Translations under genes and position numbers: made by a program
Part shown: in pieces, positions 11,634-22,255 of the stretch
Position numbering within the stretch: the first letter of the stretch is position 1
How the letters are laid out: each line of letters opens with the position of its first letter
The notes under the pieces: generated by a model
Databases searched by the model: none
The model's input: the letters and a program-made list of their open reading frames with translations, nothing else
What the model was told of the DNA's origin: nothing
Assembly: GCA_949361645.1 (NCBI GenBank)
Contig: OX442415.1
Location: forward strand, 18,565,269-18,629,268
DNA: 64,000 nt
Origin: Spongilla lacustris
Lineage: Eukaryota; Porifera; Demospongiae; Spongillida; Spongillidae
Direction of reading: 5' to 3'

Positions 11634-12733
11634 TATATCTTCACTCGGGGGTAATGGATCAGGATGATTATTGGGATTTAGCTTGGACCAACCTCTAAAT
11701 GATTTGGCCGAGCCAGATTCTGAACCCGGGAAACTGTTCGGGTATTTTCGAGCGATACGTACTATAAGTGTTTGGCATTTTTTGTTTCGAAGCGCTCGAT
11801 TCATGCTAATAGAAGCATGTAGTTGTTCAGAGCGATGAATATTGCATCGTTTTGGCTCCTTTTTACAGTGTACCAGCTTGTTTTAACTAGGATTCGGGTT
11901 GCCAAACTACTGGCTTTAAAAAACAGCACTATTATCCGATGAATTTCATTAAAACGTGCTGTTATAATAAGTTATTGCTGATAAAGCGGGCGGTCCTGTG
12001 GTACATGTACGACTCAAGCTGAAAACGGTTCTTTCCAGCTGTGAACGATGGCGGAGAGCTAAGCATAGGGGTAGAGCATACCTGGGTGGTGGTTGGCCAT
12101 CGCTGGGATTACCCTCGGAACTATCTCCCTTGCAGTGATGCCCAAGTACGCTCTACCCCTTTGCTTGCACTCCGCCGTCGTTCACAGATGGATCATGCTT
12201 GGTTCTGAAAAGAACCGTTCTTGGTTTGAGTCGTACCACCGCCCACTTACTTAGGACCCAAATGTACGTAACGATGATTATCGCTTACAGTATAACATCA
12301 CGTGATGTTATACTGTAAGCGATAATCATCGTTACGTACATTTGGGTCTGGGTACGAGACTACCACTTACTTAGGAAGAACTGTTTATAAAGGTATCGTT
12401 TTAATGAAATTCATCCAAAATTGGTGCTGTTTTTAAAGCCAGAAGTTAGGCAACCCAAATTCTAATGGAAAAACAGGCTGGTACATTGTAAAAGGGGCCC
12501 AAACGATGCGATGATCATCGCTGCATCGCTCGGGACAACTGAATGCTTCATCTAGCATGAATCGAGCACTTCGAAAAAAGCCTAACACTTTTAGTCCTTA
12601 AAAGCTACGTATCACTCGAAAATAACCGAACAGTTTCCCGGGTTCAGAATCTGGCTCGGCCAAATCATTTAGAGGTTGATGCTTAAGCTATATCCCAATA
12701 ATCATCCTGATCCGCTACCCCTGAGTGAAGATA
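11634..12733. mobile_element. Foldback element with long inverted arms
   Basis: The left arm from about 11634 (TATCTTCACTCGGGGGTA) is repeated in inverted orientation in the right arm ending near 12733 (TACCCCTGAGTGAAGATA). Arms of roughly 370 bp share blocks such as AACCCGGGAAACTGTTCGG and AAAGCCAG. A second inverted pair lies inside (about 11990-12090 against 12150-12245, sharing GGGGTAGAGC). A third, smaller element is nested at 12252-12362. No coding capacity is seen. Confidence 0.75.
12252..12362. mobile_element. Mini MULE-like palindrome, 9-bp TSD
   Basis: A near-perfect 111-bp palindrome centred on ATCACGTGAT near 12301. It ends TCTGGGTACGAGACTA on the right. The left end reads TAG followed directly by GACCCAAATG, as if about 11 bp of that terminus were lost. 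It is flanked by the 9-bp direct repeat CCACTTACT (12243-12251 and 12363-12371). Terminal TAG...CTA, the TCTGGGTACGAGACTA end and a 9-bp duplication place it with the larger elements at 17922, 28488 and 30425. Confidence 0.75.
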
Positions 12734-13370
12734 AATAGGAAAACTCAGTTGACAAGACTGGGGTCACTGAAAACGAAAGTGGTAGAACATGAAAGTCACG
12801 AGATACATCATATTTTTACTACTAGATGACAATTGTATAGCCCATGCATCTGTGCAGTTAGATTTTCAATATTACATGTGATTAATGTTTTAAATTCAAA
12901 GAAACATGTCAACAAAATTTTCGTCCGACTATCACGATCTCCACTGTACATGTAGAGCCATAATTTTAAACCATACAAAGTTTCGTACAGTTATATTATT
13001 GTAGCGCTCTAGAAGGAATATGCTATTTTTTTTAAATCTGTACCTCTGGCCTCTTACGCGATAACGCCGTCTAGAACCATTCAACTATGCAATGACGTTG
13101 CGAGCCTGCGGTTAGAAATGCAATATGCCTCATAACGGTACATGTACTCAAAACCAAGCAATTATATCTAGAGGGAATTAATCATTTTTCGGTTTGCCCC
13201 AAAATAGACTAAATTACTTGCGATAAAATCTAATTAAAACATTTGTTGTCCAAGGTTCTTCACTTCTAGGCCGCATAACGCTCGGGTACTGCATGTATTT
13301 ATCAGCACATGACTATTAATTTATGATTCTCGCATTCCACATCACATTCCTTTGGAACCAATCACGGCTT
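12734..13370. other. No gene recognised
   Basis: AT-rich sequence with no sustained reading frame and no obvious repeat structure. Confidence 0.4.
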
Positions 13371-13372
13371 AG

Positions 13373-13592
13373 CTAGCGCCAATGTGCCATACATATAACA
13401 GTAAGGGATGGTCCGGAAGGCAAGGACGCAGAATCTAGGAGTGGGTACCCATCCTGTTCAGCGCATGGATCATCATCGCTAGAATGCAACATATCAATAA
13501 GCAAGCTACAATAATACTTAATTGATCGCGAGGTGGGGGGCGGATTCTCAAATATGTTGCTATCCTCAAAAGCATTATTAAGTCCATCCAAT
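13373..13592 (-). CDS. Possible third exon of the 2A-like gene
   Basis: An acceptor-like CAAACTAG precedes 13592. Two frames are open. The one in phase with the upstream donor gives a short hydrophobic stretch and stops near 13436. The other (LDGLNNAFEDSNIFEN...) looks more coding-like but is out of phase. The choice cannot be made from sequence alone. Confidence 0.25.
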
Positions 13593-13683
13593 CTAGTTTG
13601 TGCAGGTGAGCGTATCCATTAATTGGCCTCGTTTACCAATCCAGTCACTGTCTGTCACTATACTACACCTATATGGTCCTTAC

Positions 13684-14141
13684 CTTCACCATGCTGTCCT
13701 TTAGGTCCGGGGTTGACTTCTACATCACCGGACAATATCAGTAGCTGCCTTATCGACATTACTGACGTCACCACCAACGTCAGTAGGACCTTTAGCTTTC
13801 CAGCCGCTCTGTATATCTGCTGCGAGGAAAAATCACACATAAATTAATATAAGCAACTAGAACTGAGCTAAAATACACACCTCACTTGACCTCGATCCTA
13901 AATTAGCGCAGATGTGGACGTCCAAAGTGAAGGACCACTTCTCCAAGCACAAGGACATCCTAGCCATGAAGCATTTGAGGTTGTCCTGGTAACAACCTCT
14001 ATCGGATACTTTGCTGACATCCTTTCCTCTCCACCTTCGCGTCACGTTGAGTGGACTATGCTTCTCGTCCCCACAGCAAACGTTTCTACGGCTGACAAAC
14101 GTCCCGATCCTTGCCCTGTATGTGGCAAGATCGACACCCAT
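13684..14141 (-). CDS. Protein with 2A-like motif (partial model)
   Basis: Two minus-strand exons join in frame: 14141-13881 (ATG start, 87 codons, ending AGTGAG|GTGTGT) and 13819-13684 (acceptor TTTTTCCTCGCAG, ending GAAG|GTAAGG). The second exon encodes a hydrophobic run (KVLLTLVVTSV) followed by SIRQLLILSGDVEVNPGP. The last part matches the 2A-like consensus D-V/I-E-x-N-P-G-P, which causes ribosomes to skip a peptide bond between G and P. 2A-like peptides are known from non-LTR retrotransposons and from some invertebrate NLR proteins. The start MGVDLATYRARIGTF is not recognised. A downstream exon may begin at 13592, but its frame is unresolved. It could be a host gene or a LINE remnant. 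Confidence 0.55.
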
Positions 14142-14249
14142 CTTGTTTACTCCCTCGCAAAAAAAACCGCGACCACGCCTACCCGGTGGTATGTATGAAT
14201 TTGCGAAAGTACTAAAGATCCGCGCAGCCCGTCCTTACCGTAACCCTAC

Positions 14250-14357
14250 ACGATTTTGTACACTGCAGGTCTCTACATGTATACCTTCCACCTCCAGGGT
14301 TTCCGAAAGTCAGGCCTGTACCCTGTGGCCAGGTCGGAAAGTATACGTACTGACTGA
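14250..14357 (+). CDS. Possible orphan exon
   Basis: After an acceptor-like TTGTACACTGCAG near 14268, a plus-strand frame reads LYMYTFHLQGFRKSGLYPVA and stops shortly after. A donor-like GTATAC lies near 14340. It looks coding-like but has no recognisable family, and no partner exon could be joined. Confidence 0.2.
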   Translation, partial: TILYTAGLYMYTFHLQGFRKSGLYPVARSESIRTD

Positions 14358-14374
14358 TTATTTATAATGATTTA

Positions 14375-14813
14375 AATGGACCTTTTGCCTTCTGACGTCA
14401 CAAATTAATTGGTTGTGTTTGACACAACATAAGTCCTTATAGGAACTTCACGAAGATACATAGCAAGTACGAAAGTAATGCCTGACTACATTCCAAAATG
14501 AAGTACCTTCGCCAGTTACGGTGCAAATGTTTCAGCGCTCACAAGTTATAATTACCGGAAGTTGGCCCCCCCAAAAATCGAAAAGTGCGACTGCGTTAGC
14601 AACTTCCGCAATGTTTCGCTGCATACAAATCCCTTACAGAGCTCCATCGTAAAATACAACAAAAATGAAACGTGTGATAATTTACTTCACAATGAAAATT
14701 TAAAAGGAAAAGCATGTTGGAGCTATGATGGTGAACTTATGCCATTTTAAAGTTGCCCCCCCCCCCCCAAAAAAAAAAGATTCATGCGTGACGTCACAAG
14801 CTAAAGGTCCATT
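14375..14813. mobile_element. MITE with TGACGTCAC-containing TIRs
   Basis: The left end AATGGACCTTTTGCCTTCTGACGTCAC and the right end GTGACGTCACAAGCTAAAGGTCCATT are inverted versions of one another with a few mismatches. The roughly 440-bp interior has a poly-C/poly-A tract near 14757 and no long coding frame. The target duplication is unclear (TAA on the left, TAG on the right). Confidence 0.55.
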
Positions 14814-15370
14814 AGATCGCTATACATAATGTCATGTATATGTACCGGGGTTTTGAATTTTGCCGAATCCACTTCAAATACTCCCAGCTGCGCTTACTCC
14901 TACCCCGCGATCTTTGGATATTTAGAATTCGTAATTAATGGCTGTCCAAGCCATGTATGCAAAACTTTGCTTTGACCGGCAAAGCGCGAGCCCTCTGAAA
15001 TTATAGCTGAAATAGTACATGAACAATGTATATTTCAGGTTACAATTAACTGTTTGAGAGTGCATGCATGCATGCATGCATGCATTCATGACATGCATGT
15101 ATCATGTATCAGATGTATGTCACTGAGTGCAATCTATAGATATTAGAGTATAGATACATGTAATTATCTTTGCCGTTGCATATACAAATTTTTAAAATCT
15201 AAGGGGGAGTTCAACCATTGCAACCCCACAAACCCGCCCCTCACCCCCACACCCCCGTCGTGGTAAGGCATGTACAAAGGTGTCATGCAATTTTACATGC
15301 AGGTCTATATACCCACGTGCAGAATTTATGTGGCTGATGTCAAGGGAGGTCAGCCTAGCTGCCAGGCCGG

Positions 15371-15463
<93 letters not shown>
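15371..15463. repeat. (CA)n microsatellite
   Basis: About 92 bp of uninterrupted CA/AC dinucleotides. A separate (CATG)n-type run lies at 15061-15088. Confidence 0.97.
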
Positions 15464-15464
<1 letters not shown>

Positions 15465-15615
15465 TCCAGCAACTTGGGCGCCTCTTTTCATCACTATATC
15501 ACAAGGAAAGTGAATATTTCATATCCCTATTTTGCTATTTGTGACCACGTAGCGGTGATGTACGCTATGAAAATCAACGATTTTATGCAGGCTGCATGTA
15601 CGTTTTTTTTTTGCT

Positions 15616-16920
15616 GTGTTCCCTTCCCACAATATGGCGATCAGTAAATATGCAAACTACAGTGAATATGCATCAGACCCAATACATTCTGTTCTATGGG
15701 TACTACAGACAGAGATAATATATCATCTTTGCTACAGGTATAACAACTGTTCGATGTTAACGCAGGACCTACATGTGGCAGATCGACACTGTATTCCATC
15801 TGGCAGGTGTGTTATACTATTTAAGAGAAAAACTTTTGATTTAGATACTTCATGTCGTAATACTACTAGCTTGCGATCAGCATTACAGAAGGACTTAAGA
15901 AGTGCCAAACAAATCATTACTGCAATTTCAAGCACTTGGCATTATTGGATAATTAGTGACTGGGCCTTGGATGAAACAGCTGTATGGAAATCCAGGCATC
16001 ACTAACCTTGATACTAATTAAGACATGTTTACAGTACCTAAAGTCATTAAACGATTGCCCATTACTTGCCTTAACAACATGTACAGATATATTTGGAATG
16101 GATTTGGAAAAAGAGACAGATTTTATACTGCAGTGTTTACAAAGTAATTTTAATCTTATGAATGCAATGGAGGAAGCCGGCAAGCTTGCCGGAATGAAAT
16201 TTTGTTCCGACACCACGTATCATAGAGAAGTAATTGAACGTCAAATGTATGATTACATTGAGGGTAGTCTATCCAACAGTCCAACACCTATGGAAAGTCA
16301 AACGCTCTCTGCCCCTGCACATAATATATTTTTGCAGAGAAAACTCTAGCTTGGATTATCGTTTTACAAATGCACATAAAGTGGAAAATTGGTTTTGTTG
16401 ATGCAAAGGTTAACTCTAAAATAAATAAAATGTTACCATGGCTTTGTTCAAAACCTCACAATGAGCAAGAAATTTTATATTAGGACAGGCTAAAAAGATG
16501 AAGTTGCTTATTAGCACCCATGAACTAAGGAGCAGGATAAACAACTATTGGAAAGAAAGCATAACAAAGATAGCAGTTATCGAAGAACGTTACAAAAGAA
16601 AATATGGAGTGTAGCAGAAGGCAATGCAGAATTGTGTATAGAGTTTCCAGAGATGGATGAATCCCACATAAATATACCACACAAAAGCAATTCTTGCCAA
16701 TCCAGAAGTGATTGATGGACTCTAGCTACTTTGAACATTTATGGTTTGTTAACGAAGAAAATACATTATACCTAGGTCAGTAAAACTGATTGTAGCAGTA
16801 AAGCTATCTAAAAATTGTAAAGTGTATACGGTAACTGCTACTCAGTTATGTTATTGGAAACGAGGAAGCAGTCAAGAAGATGGAGATGTTTCAATGACGT
16901 CGACGCTATATATGAATTCT
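15616..16920 (+). pseudogene. Decayed coding region, family unknown
   Basis: Two overlapping plus-strand frames (15616-16005, 129 codons, and 15984-16349, 121 codons) are in different phases. They contain non-repetitive, protein-like sequence (RSALQKDLRSAKQIITAISS; DLEKETDFILQCLQSNFNLM; AMEEAGKLAGMKF). Coding-like fragments with scattered stops continue to about 16700 (ISTHELRSRINNYWKESITK). This looks like one older gene or transposon ORF broken by frameshifts, but a short intron between the two frames cannot be excluded. I do not recognise the family. Confidence 0.35.
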
Positions 16921-17099
16921 TAGTTGACTATATCACAGATTATTTGTGAAATTGATGTATAACACTATTCTATACTTCTTATGTGTGCAAGACTTATATA
17001 AAAAACGTGGTGTGATTATATTATAGATTGTAGTTGCTATAGCGAAGAGAACAAAAACCGTCACAATTTTCTATAGGCGCTATATACATGGGCGCCCCC

Positions 17100-17485
17100 A
17101 GCTTTTCTGGAAGGGGGGGGGGGGGGGGTGGGGGGGCCAGGATAGGACAAGGGGGGTGCCATTTGACAGCCGTGAATACGTTGTCCGCTTTCGGCCGATT
17201 TAATAAAACGAGCGGGGGGGGAGGGGGGGGGGGGGGTGCTGTCCGCTTTCGGCCGATTTAACAAAACGAGCGGGGGGGGAGGGGGGGGGGGGTGCTGTCC
17301 GCTTTCGGCCGATTTAACAAGCGGGGGAGGGGGGGTTTGCTGTCCGCTTTCGGCCGATTCAATCAGTGAGGTGTCCGCCCTCTCGGCCGATCCAGTCATA
17401 CTGTCAGTGGGCGGAGGGTGCTGTCCGCTTTCAGTGCGCATGTATGTAAACTTTTATTACAAGAGGGGGGGGGGGGGGGGGGGGA
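17100..17485. repeat. G-rich minisatellite, ~40-60-bp unit
   Basis: Five to six copies of GCTGTCCGCTTTCGGCCGAT followed by TTAACAAAACGAGC and poly-G runs of variable length. The unit length varies with the poly-G run. The array is bracketed by two further poly-G tracts (17116-17129 and 17466-17484). Confidence 0.85.
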
Positions 17486-17921
17486 CGCCCTTGATATACC
17501 ACATGGATTATCATTGCCGCAAAATCCGATGTTTGGATCGCTATAACTTTTTCACTGCTTATGCAATATCATTCTAATTCATTTAATTTGCATGCAGTAC
17601 CAAATTTTTGTGCAAAATATTGCGCTAGAAAAATATATACCCGTACCTACCCTAGTTAACAGGTGAGAGCGAACGTGGCATCCCCTGCCATTTACGCTGG
17701 TGAAACCGGTGTATCTGGAATTTAATCACGCAACCGCATCACATGATCCATGAAATATAATCCTAAGTCACATGCAAGGCATATTTAACACATAGCTCAA
17801 CTGCTTACTAAATGCCTCGGATCGTGGGTGGTAGAAAAGCCTGACCAACGAAGGAAGATAGAAACACGGTACACAACCCGGTGCTTACATGTACCTCACT
17901 ATTTATAGATCCGATGTTACT

Positions 17922-19187
17922 TAGTCTCGTACCCAGACTTACCATGACGTAAGCGTTTATCGCTTTTACAGTATAAACAAACATATCCTGTTGAACAGTC
18001 AAAGTAGGAGCACAAAATAGAACGCCTGCACATCTAGTCTGTTGTTGGACACAAAACTTCTTCATTTATTTTGTAGTAGTTCTATTGCTGAGGTCATTTA
18101 CTGCACTAGATGCCTGTCATTGCCTGACCTCTTCTACCAGACACCTGCACAACCTATCCCCATACCAAATGCGATAGTAGTTGGGCGTAGCCCGACCTTC
18201 GCGTATTGGCGGAGGTCGGGCTACGCCCAACTAATGCGATAGTGCATACTACTATGCGAAGAGAGGCAGTGGCACAGGAGAATGATTTTACAATGCGTTC
18301 CTGAACCTCCTTTTGGGTGTCACTAGTGTACATGTCCACTTGTATAGTCTGAACTTGGACACATCATGTTAGGGGCAGATATCGGCTCAGTAAATTCATG
18401 CTTTAGAGTGGAGAGGAAAAAGTCATATATTGATGCAGTCTTCACATTGCCAACAGAAGATGATAACTCGAGGCATTTTGGTTCTCTCATTACGTAACTT
18501 AGCAGCAAGTGGAGCAAACGTTTCACATTATAAATATATTCATGATACAAATGACGCAATGATGACGTTTCAAATGCGCGATATGGCGGAGGTTTTCAGG
18601 TACTCAGCTCTAGCCGATCTGATGGCACTTTTTTAAGGCCTATTGCCTCCCATATCTGTACGATTTCACGATAGAATGATCTAACATGTGACGACTCGGA
18701 AACGAAATATAGCAGTCCAGTGAGAGCGTACTACGAAATTGCATCGCTAAGCTTTTACGAACTAAATATGCATATCTAGCTCGATAATACCGTAACTATT
18801 TATCGGACTTAAAAACCGACGCGGCCAAAGGTTGCTAATGCTTGCAAATTGTTCGTTAGATACATTGCGAATATGGTTAAGATCTATTGCCTACAGGAGG
18901 AGGAATAATGCATACAATTTATTTTTTTACAGGGGTCACAACAAGACAAGTGTTAAAAACAAAAGTAAATAGTCACGTGATGCTTTTTAACTTTCAGTAT
19001 ATATTGAAAAATAGTTGTACACTATACCTGCGTTGTCAGATTTCCATTTGAGCTCATTGTTATTGAAATATATTCAAGTGAACAAAATAACAGTACAACT
19101 GAAAAAATATAGGAGCAAGCGAGGGAGCAAGTGTGGTTTCCACTGTAAGCGATAAACGCTTACGTCATGGTGGGTCTGGGTACGCTA
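17922..19187. mobile_element. MULE-like non-autonomous element
   Basis: The left terminus is TAGTCTCGTACCCAGAC followed by ACCATGACGTAAGCGTTTAT. The right terminus is its inverted copy, ending GGTCTGGGTACGCTA. The flanks GATGTTACT (17913-17921) and TGTATTACT (19188-19196) look like a degraded 9-bp target duplication. The termini match the elements at 28488 and 30425. The interior has no transposase, and a 54-bp palindromic insert sits at 18179. Confidence 0.65.
18179..18232. mobile_element. 54-bp palindromic insert, 11-bp direct flanks
   Basis: AGTTGGGCGTAGCCCGACCT and its inverted copy AGGTCGGGCTACGCCCAACT surround a 14-bp loop. The block is flanked by a perfect 11-bp direct repeat AATGCGATAGT (18168-18178 and 18233-18243), as expected of an insertion with target duplication. 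It is nested inside the MULE-like element. Confidence 0.7.
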
Positions 19188-19366
19188 TGTATTACTCGTG
19201 CTGGTCCCCAGTCCACGTCATATCAATTAAGAGACAAATAGTTTATAATAACTGCATGCAAGTGTAGTGTAATAATTAGTGAATGTATTTTTCACAGTTA
19301 AAACGATGACACGATATCGATGTTGCATAGCTGCTCCTCAGTAAATGCGGGACACTTCAGTCACGA

Positions 19367-20005
19367 TCACACTCTGCTCCTGTCCACTGCTGTGTTCAGG
19401 GAATGATTCCTGTACATGCCAACCTTACCCAGCTTCTGTATATAGGTGGGCGGAGGGCATCTTATGAGGCATGTACGTATTTTGCCCGACCATTAGCCCC
19501 TCCCCCCACCCCCCTCCCCCATACATGAACACACTCTTTAATTCCCTCTCTTATAAAAAAAAAAAACGTACTTCAGAGAATTTTTGCGACCGTCCGTAGA
19601 ATTCTGTGGGCATTGTGTGGACAGAGAGTGGCTTTGAGCTGCCATGTTCAAGGATATAATAGACGCATATATAGCTGCCATCATCAGTTGCATGATGCAG
19701 AAAATTTCAGGATCCTCACTTACCCATATGTCATAGCTGTTGTCCGGAAAAATGAGTTTTGTGTTTGAGTGCCGTAGCCTACAAACCAATCTGCATGATT
19801 TCAGCGTGTGTGAGAAATGCATGCATGAGTGTACTGATAAATCATTTCAATCCGGAGATTTGTTGTAGCACGTTTACAGACCTGGGTGGTTGAACCTCTC
19901 TGGTAGAGACTCAGTCTTGTAGAAGTCAGATGTTTTTAGACCCGCTTCAGGATGCGTTTGCATCAGAGGTAGCGTAGTCTCTCCTGGCTCCTGCGCCTTG
20001 ATCAT
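19367..20005 (-). CDS. PIERCE1: PIERCE1/PIERCE2-like ciliary protein, four exons
   Basis: Exons 20005-19882, 19790-19724, 19638-19572 and 19435-19367 join with matching phases (1, 2, 0) to give 108 aa. The product has TSDFYKTESLPERFNHP (exon 1), WFVGYGTQTQNSFFRTTAMTYG (exon 2, aa ~43-64), SVHTMPTEFYGRSQKFSE (exon 3) and KLGKVGMYRNHSLNT (exon 4). This order matches vertebrate PIERCE1/2 (C9orf116/C15orf65), small microtubule inner proteins that help dock outer dynein arms in motile cilia. The start ATG at 20005 is the first in-frame ATG; an upstream ATG opens only a three-codon frame. The length is close to vertebrate members (about 120-136 aa). Sequence alone does not separate PIERCE1 from PIERCE2. 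It is head to head with the SPMIP1-like gene. Confidence 0.85.
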
Positions 20006-20142
20006 GAATGCATGTAAACTATACGCGTAAGTGGTACATCGCGGTGATTATATATAGTGCGTGTTACTGTACCTGATTGTGATCATGAGGTAGAGTATCT
20101 GGCATACTCGAGTTTCCCGACATTGTTTTTGTTGTCATAATG

Positions 20143-20155
20143 GTTGCTAGGAAAC
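20143..20155. promoter_or_regulatory. RFX X-box-like site
   Basis: GTTGCTAGGAAAC fits the X-box pattern (GTnnYY, 1-3 bp spacer, RRnAAC) bound by RFX factors that drive ciliary genes in animals. It lies 137 bp upstream of the PIERCE start codon and 44 bp from the left end of the CACTA element. Before that insertion it would also have been within about 150 bp of the SPMIP1-like start codon. Confidence 0.6.
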
Positions 20156-20513
20156 AAACTCTGTATCACACTTCTATATAATCATTAATTGAAAGCTAGC
20201 ACTGTGTAAAAAGGGTTGTTATACAGTACTGTATAACGCGTGTATTCATGTGTTATGCACACGTTATACACGTGTTATCCACATGTGTATAACTTTGCGT
20301 ATGGATACTCTATACACAGTTGCGTATAACAACTATAGTATAACACTGTGTATAACTTCTGTATAACATTTTGTATACCAATGCATAACAATATGTATAA
20401 CAATAGCAAATGGAGTAAAACACAGCGTATAACATAATTTATGAATTTTTAATTAGTCGCTCGTTTCCAAGCCTCTTCTATAAATATTATGATATAAGCA
20501 AGTACATTAGTAC

Positions 20514-20813
20514 ATGGAACAACAACAAAAAAAAAAACAGAGAACGAGTTCATTCGGCGACGGTGAAGCATCCATGCAGGTGGAAAGGCCATCAGGAAAG
20601 TTCCGAGCGCGTTGGGCTCCTTCCGTGGCGTCTGAGTCCAAAAACGCGCTGATCTCCTCTTATCATCGTCCCATTGTCCAGTTCTTCCTCTTTCGACACG
20701 TTAAGTACATCCCTTTCTTGCATGATCTGTTACTTGTTCGGATCGCCGCTCCCATAGCTATAGTGTATATAATCAATACTAGACAACATTTTTTAATTCA
20801 AGCGCTTACCTAG
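20514..20813 (+). CDS. Uncertain reading frame inside the CACTA element
   Basis: A 99-codon frame from ATG 20514 starts with a basic, Gln/Lys-rich segment (MEQQQKKKQRTSSFGDGEAS). The opposite strand is also open for about 43 codons here. There is no recognisable domain. It could be a captured exon or chance; a second 74-codon frame at 20890-21114 is equally obscure. Confidence 0.2.
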   Translation: MEQQQKKKQRTSSFGDGEASMQVERPSGKFRARWAPSVASESKNALISSYHRPIVQFFLFRHVKYIPFLHDLLLVRIAAPIAIVYIINTRQHFLIQALT

Positions 20814-21589
20814 TTGTGCTCGGATCGGATGCCCTTCTTTTTAATCGGCTTCTGTAAGAATGCATTTTAGAGATAGGGTGTAGTTCGCTATGCCAACTAC
20901 ATTAGCAAAAATGAAAGGACTCATACCTTTAACAGACAACAAGTATACCTTCAACCTCTTCTTCGCTGATATCCGAGACATCACTTTAGCATTATGGACG
21001 CTTGAGGTTCTGAGAACAAAGAATTCCCGTTACCAATACAAAGCCACACTGCTTACGCTTCTTGAGACTTCAGCTGATTCTCTAGTAGGAAGGGGAAAAA
21101 AGAAGCTGATATAAAGTTACTGTACCTGCACAGAAAGTGATGTCCTACTCTCTCGAGTTGGTGTTACAGAGACAGTTTTGGTCGCAACCTCGCTTACTAT
21201 AATAGTTGTACACATCCGCTGCTGAAAATGATTCTTCTGCTGGAGTAGTGCAAACAGCATCGCCATGCTGCCTAGGACCCAAGGTTCGGCGCGGTCCTCT
21301 TCGTCATCATGGTGCTAATACATAGACTGATAGGTTCTACTAGCTGTGACATGAATTGATCGTTGCTCAGGAACCTGGATGTTCAAGGATAAACTTAGCC
21401 ACTAGTCCCTCAATTTACTTGATAACCCACCTAAGATACTTCTTCTGGCTAATAGGAACATACGGTTAGTTCAAGTATAAGATTTCCCAACGATAGCGCC
21501 ATATAATATGCAATCATGTGGCTTTGAAGAGTCTACGCATGCGCGTTACATTCATTTGAAATGGAAGCCTCGTACGCGCTGTATTTGTT

Positions 21590-22255
21590 CTGCTCAAAGA
21601 GGGGTTTCAAAAGCAAAAGCAATATATTTGATGCACACAGGAATATCGGGTCAGGCCACGAAAATAATTCTATTTGATGCACACCAGCGACCATGACTCT
21701 ATTAAATGCACACCAGGGACTGCCACTTTATTTGAGGTAAAAAAAATCCAATTCAATACAAACCTGGGTCTGGCCGCTATCTTGATTCTATTTGAAGCAC
21801 ACTAGGTGTGGTCGCTAACATGATTCTATCTAATGCCCACCTGGGACTGCCACTAGCATGACTTGATTTGTAGTTTTAGCTATAGTCATGCTAGCGGCAA
21901 TCCAGTCACTGTAGATCAGAGGTGTGCATCAGATAGAACCATATTAGCGGCCAGACCCGGTGTGCAGCAAATAAAGTCATGCTATTGGAATTGGCCAGTC
22001 CCTGGTGTGCAGCTGCTAGGTTTGTGGTATCGACCAGCTGACCCTGGTGAGCATCAAATAGAACATGTTAGCGACCTGACCTGGCCGGTGTGCATCAAAT
22101 TGAATCTTATTCACTTCAATGTAATAGAGTCTTGGTAGTGACCAGGATACCGTGATTTCATTCATGCAGATTCAATCTGATGAGCCGCTATCCTGATTCC
22201 ATTTGATGCACATCACTCTAAAAGATGCACACCAGGGACTGGTGATAGCATGATG
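21590..22255. repeat. Mirror-oriented ~52-bp minisatellite
   Basis: Degenerate units containing TTCTATTTGATGCACACCAG GGACTGGCC and GCTAGCATGA are in direct orientation from about 21600 to 21870. They are inverted from about 21880 to 22135 and direct again at 22190-22255. Units are strongly diverged, which argues for age. Confidence 0.7.

Noticed and set aside
16061..16216. Opposite-strand frames in the 15.6-16.3 kb region as separate genes
   Set aside because: They mirror the plus-strand coding-like frames and show weaker composition.
18042..18636. Captured gene inside the 17.9-19.2 kb MULE-like element
   Set aside because: Frames are short, lack recognisable motifs and could not be joined by splice sites.
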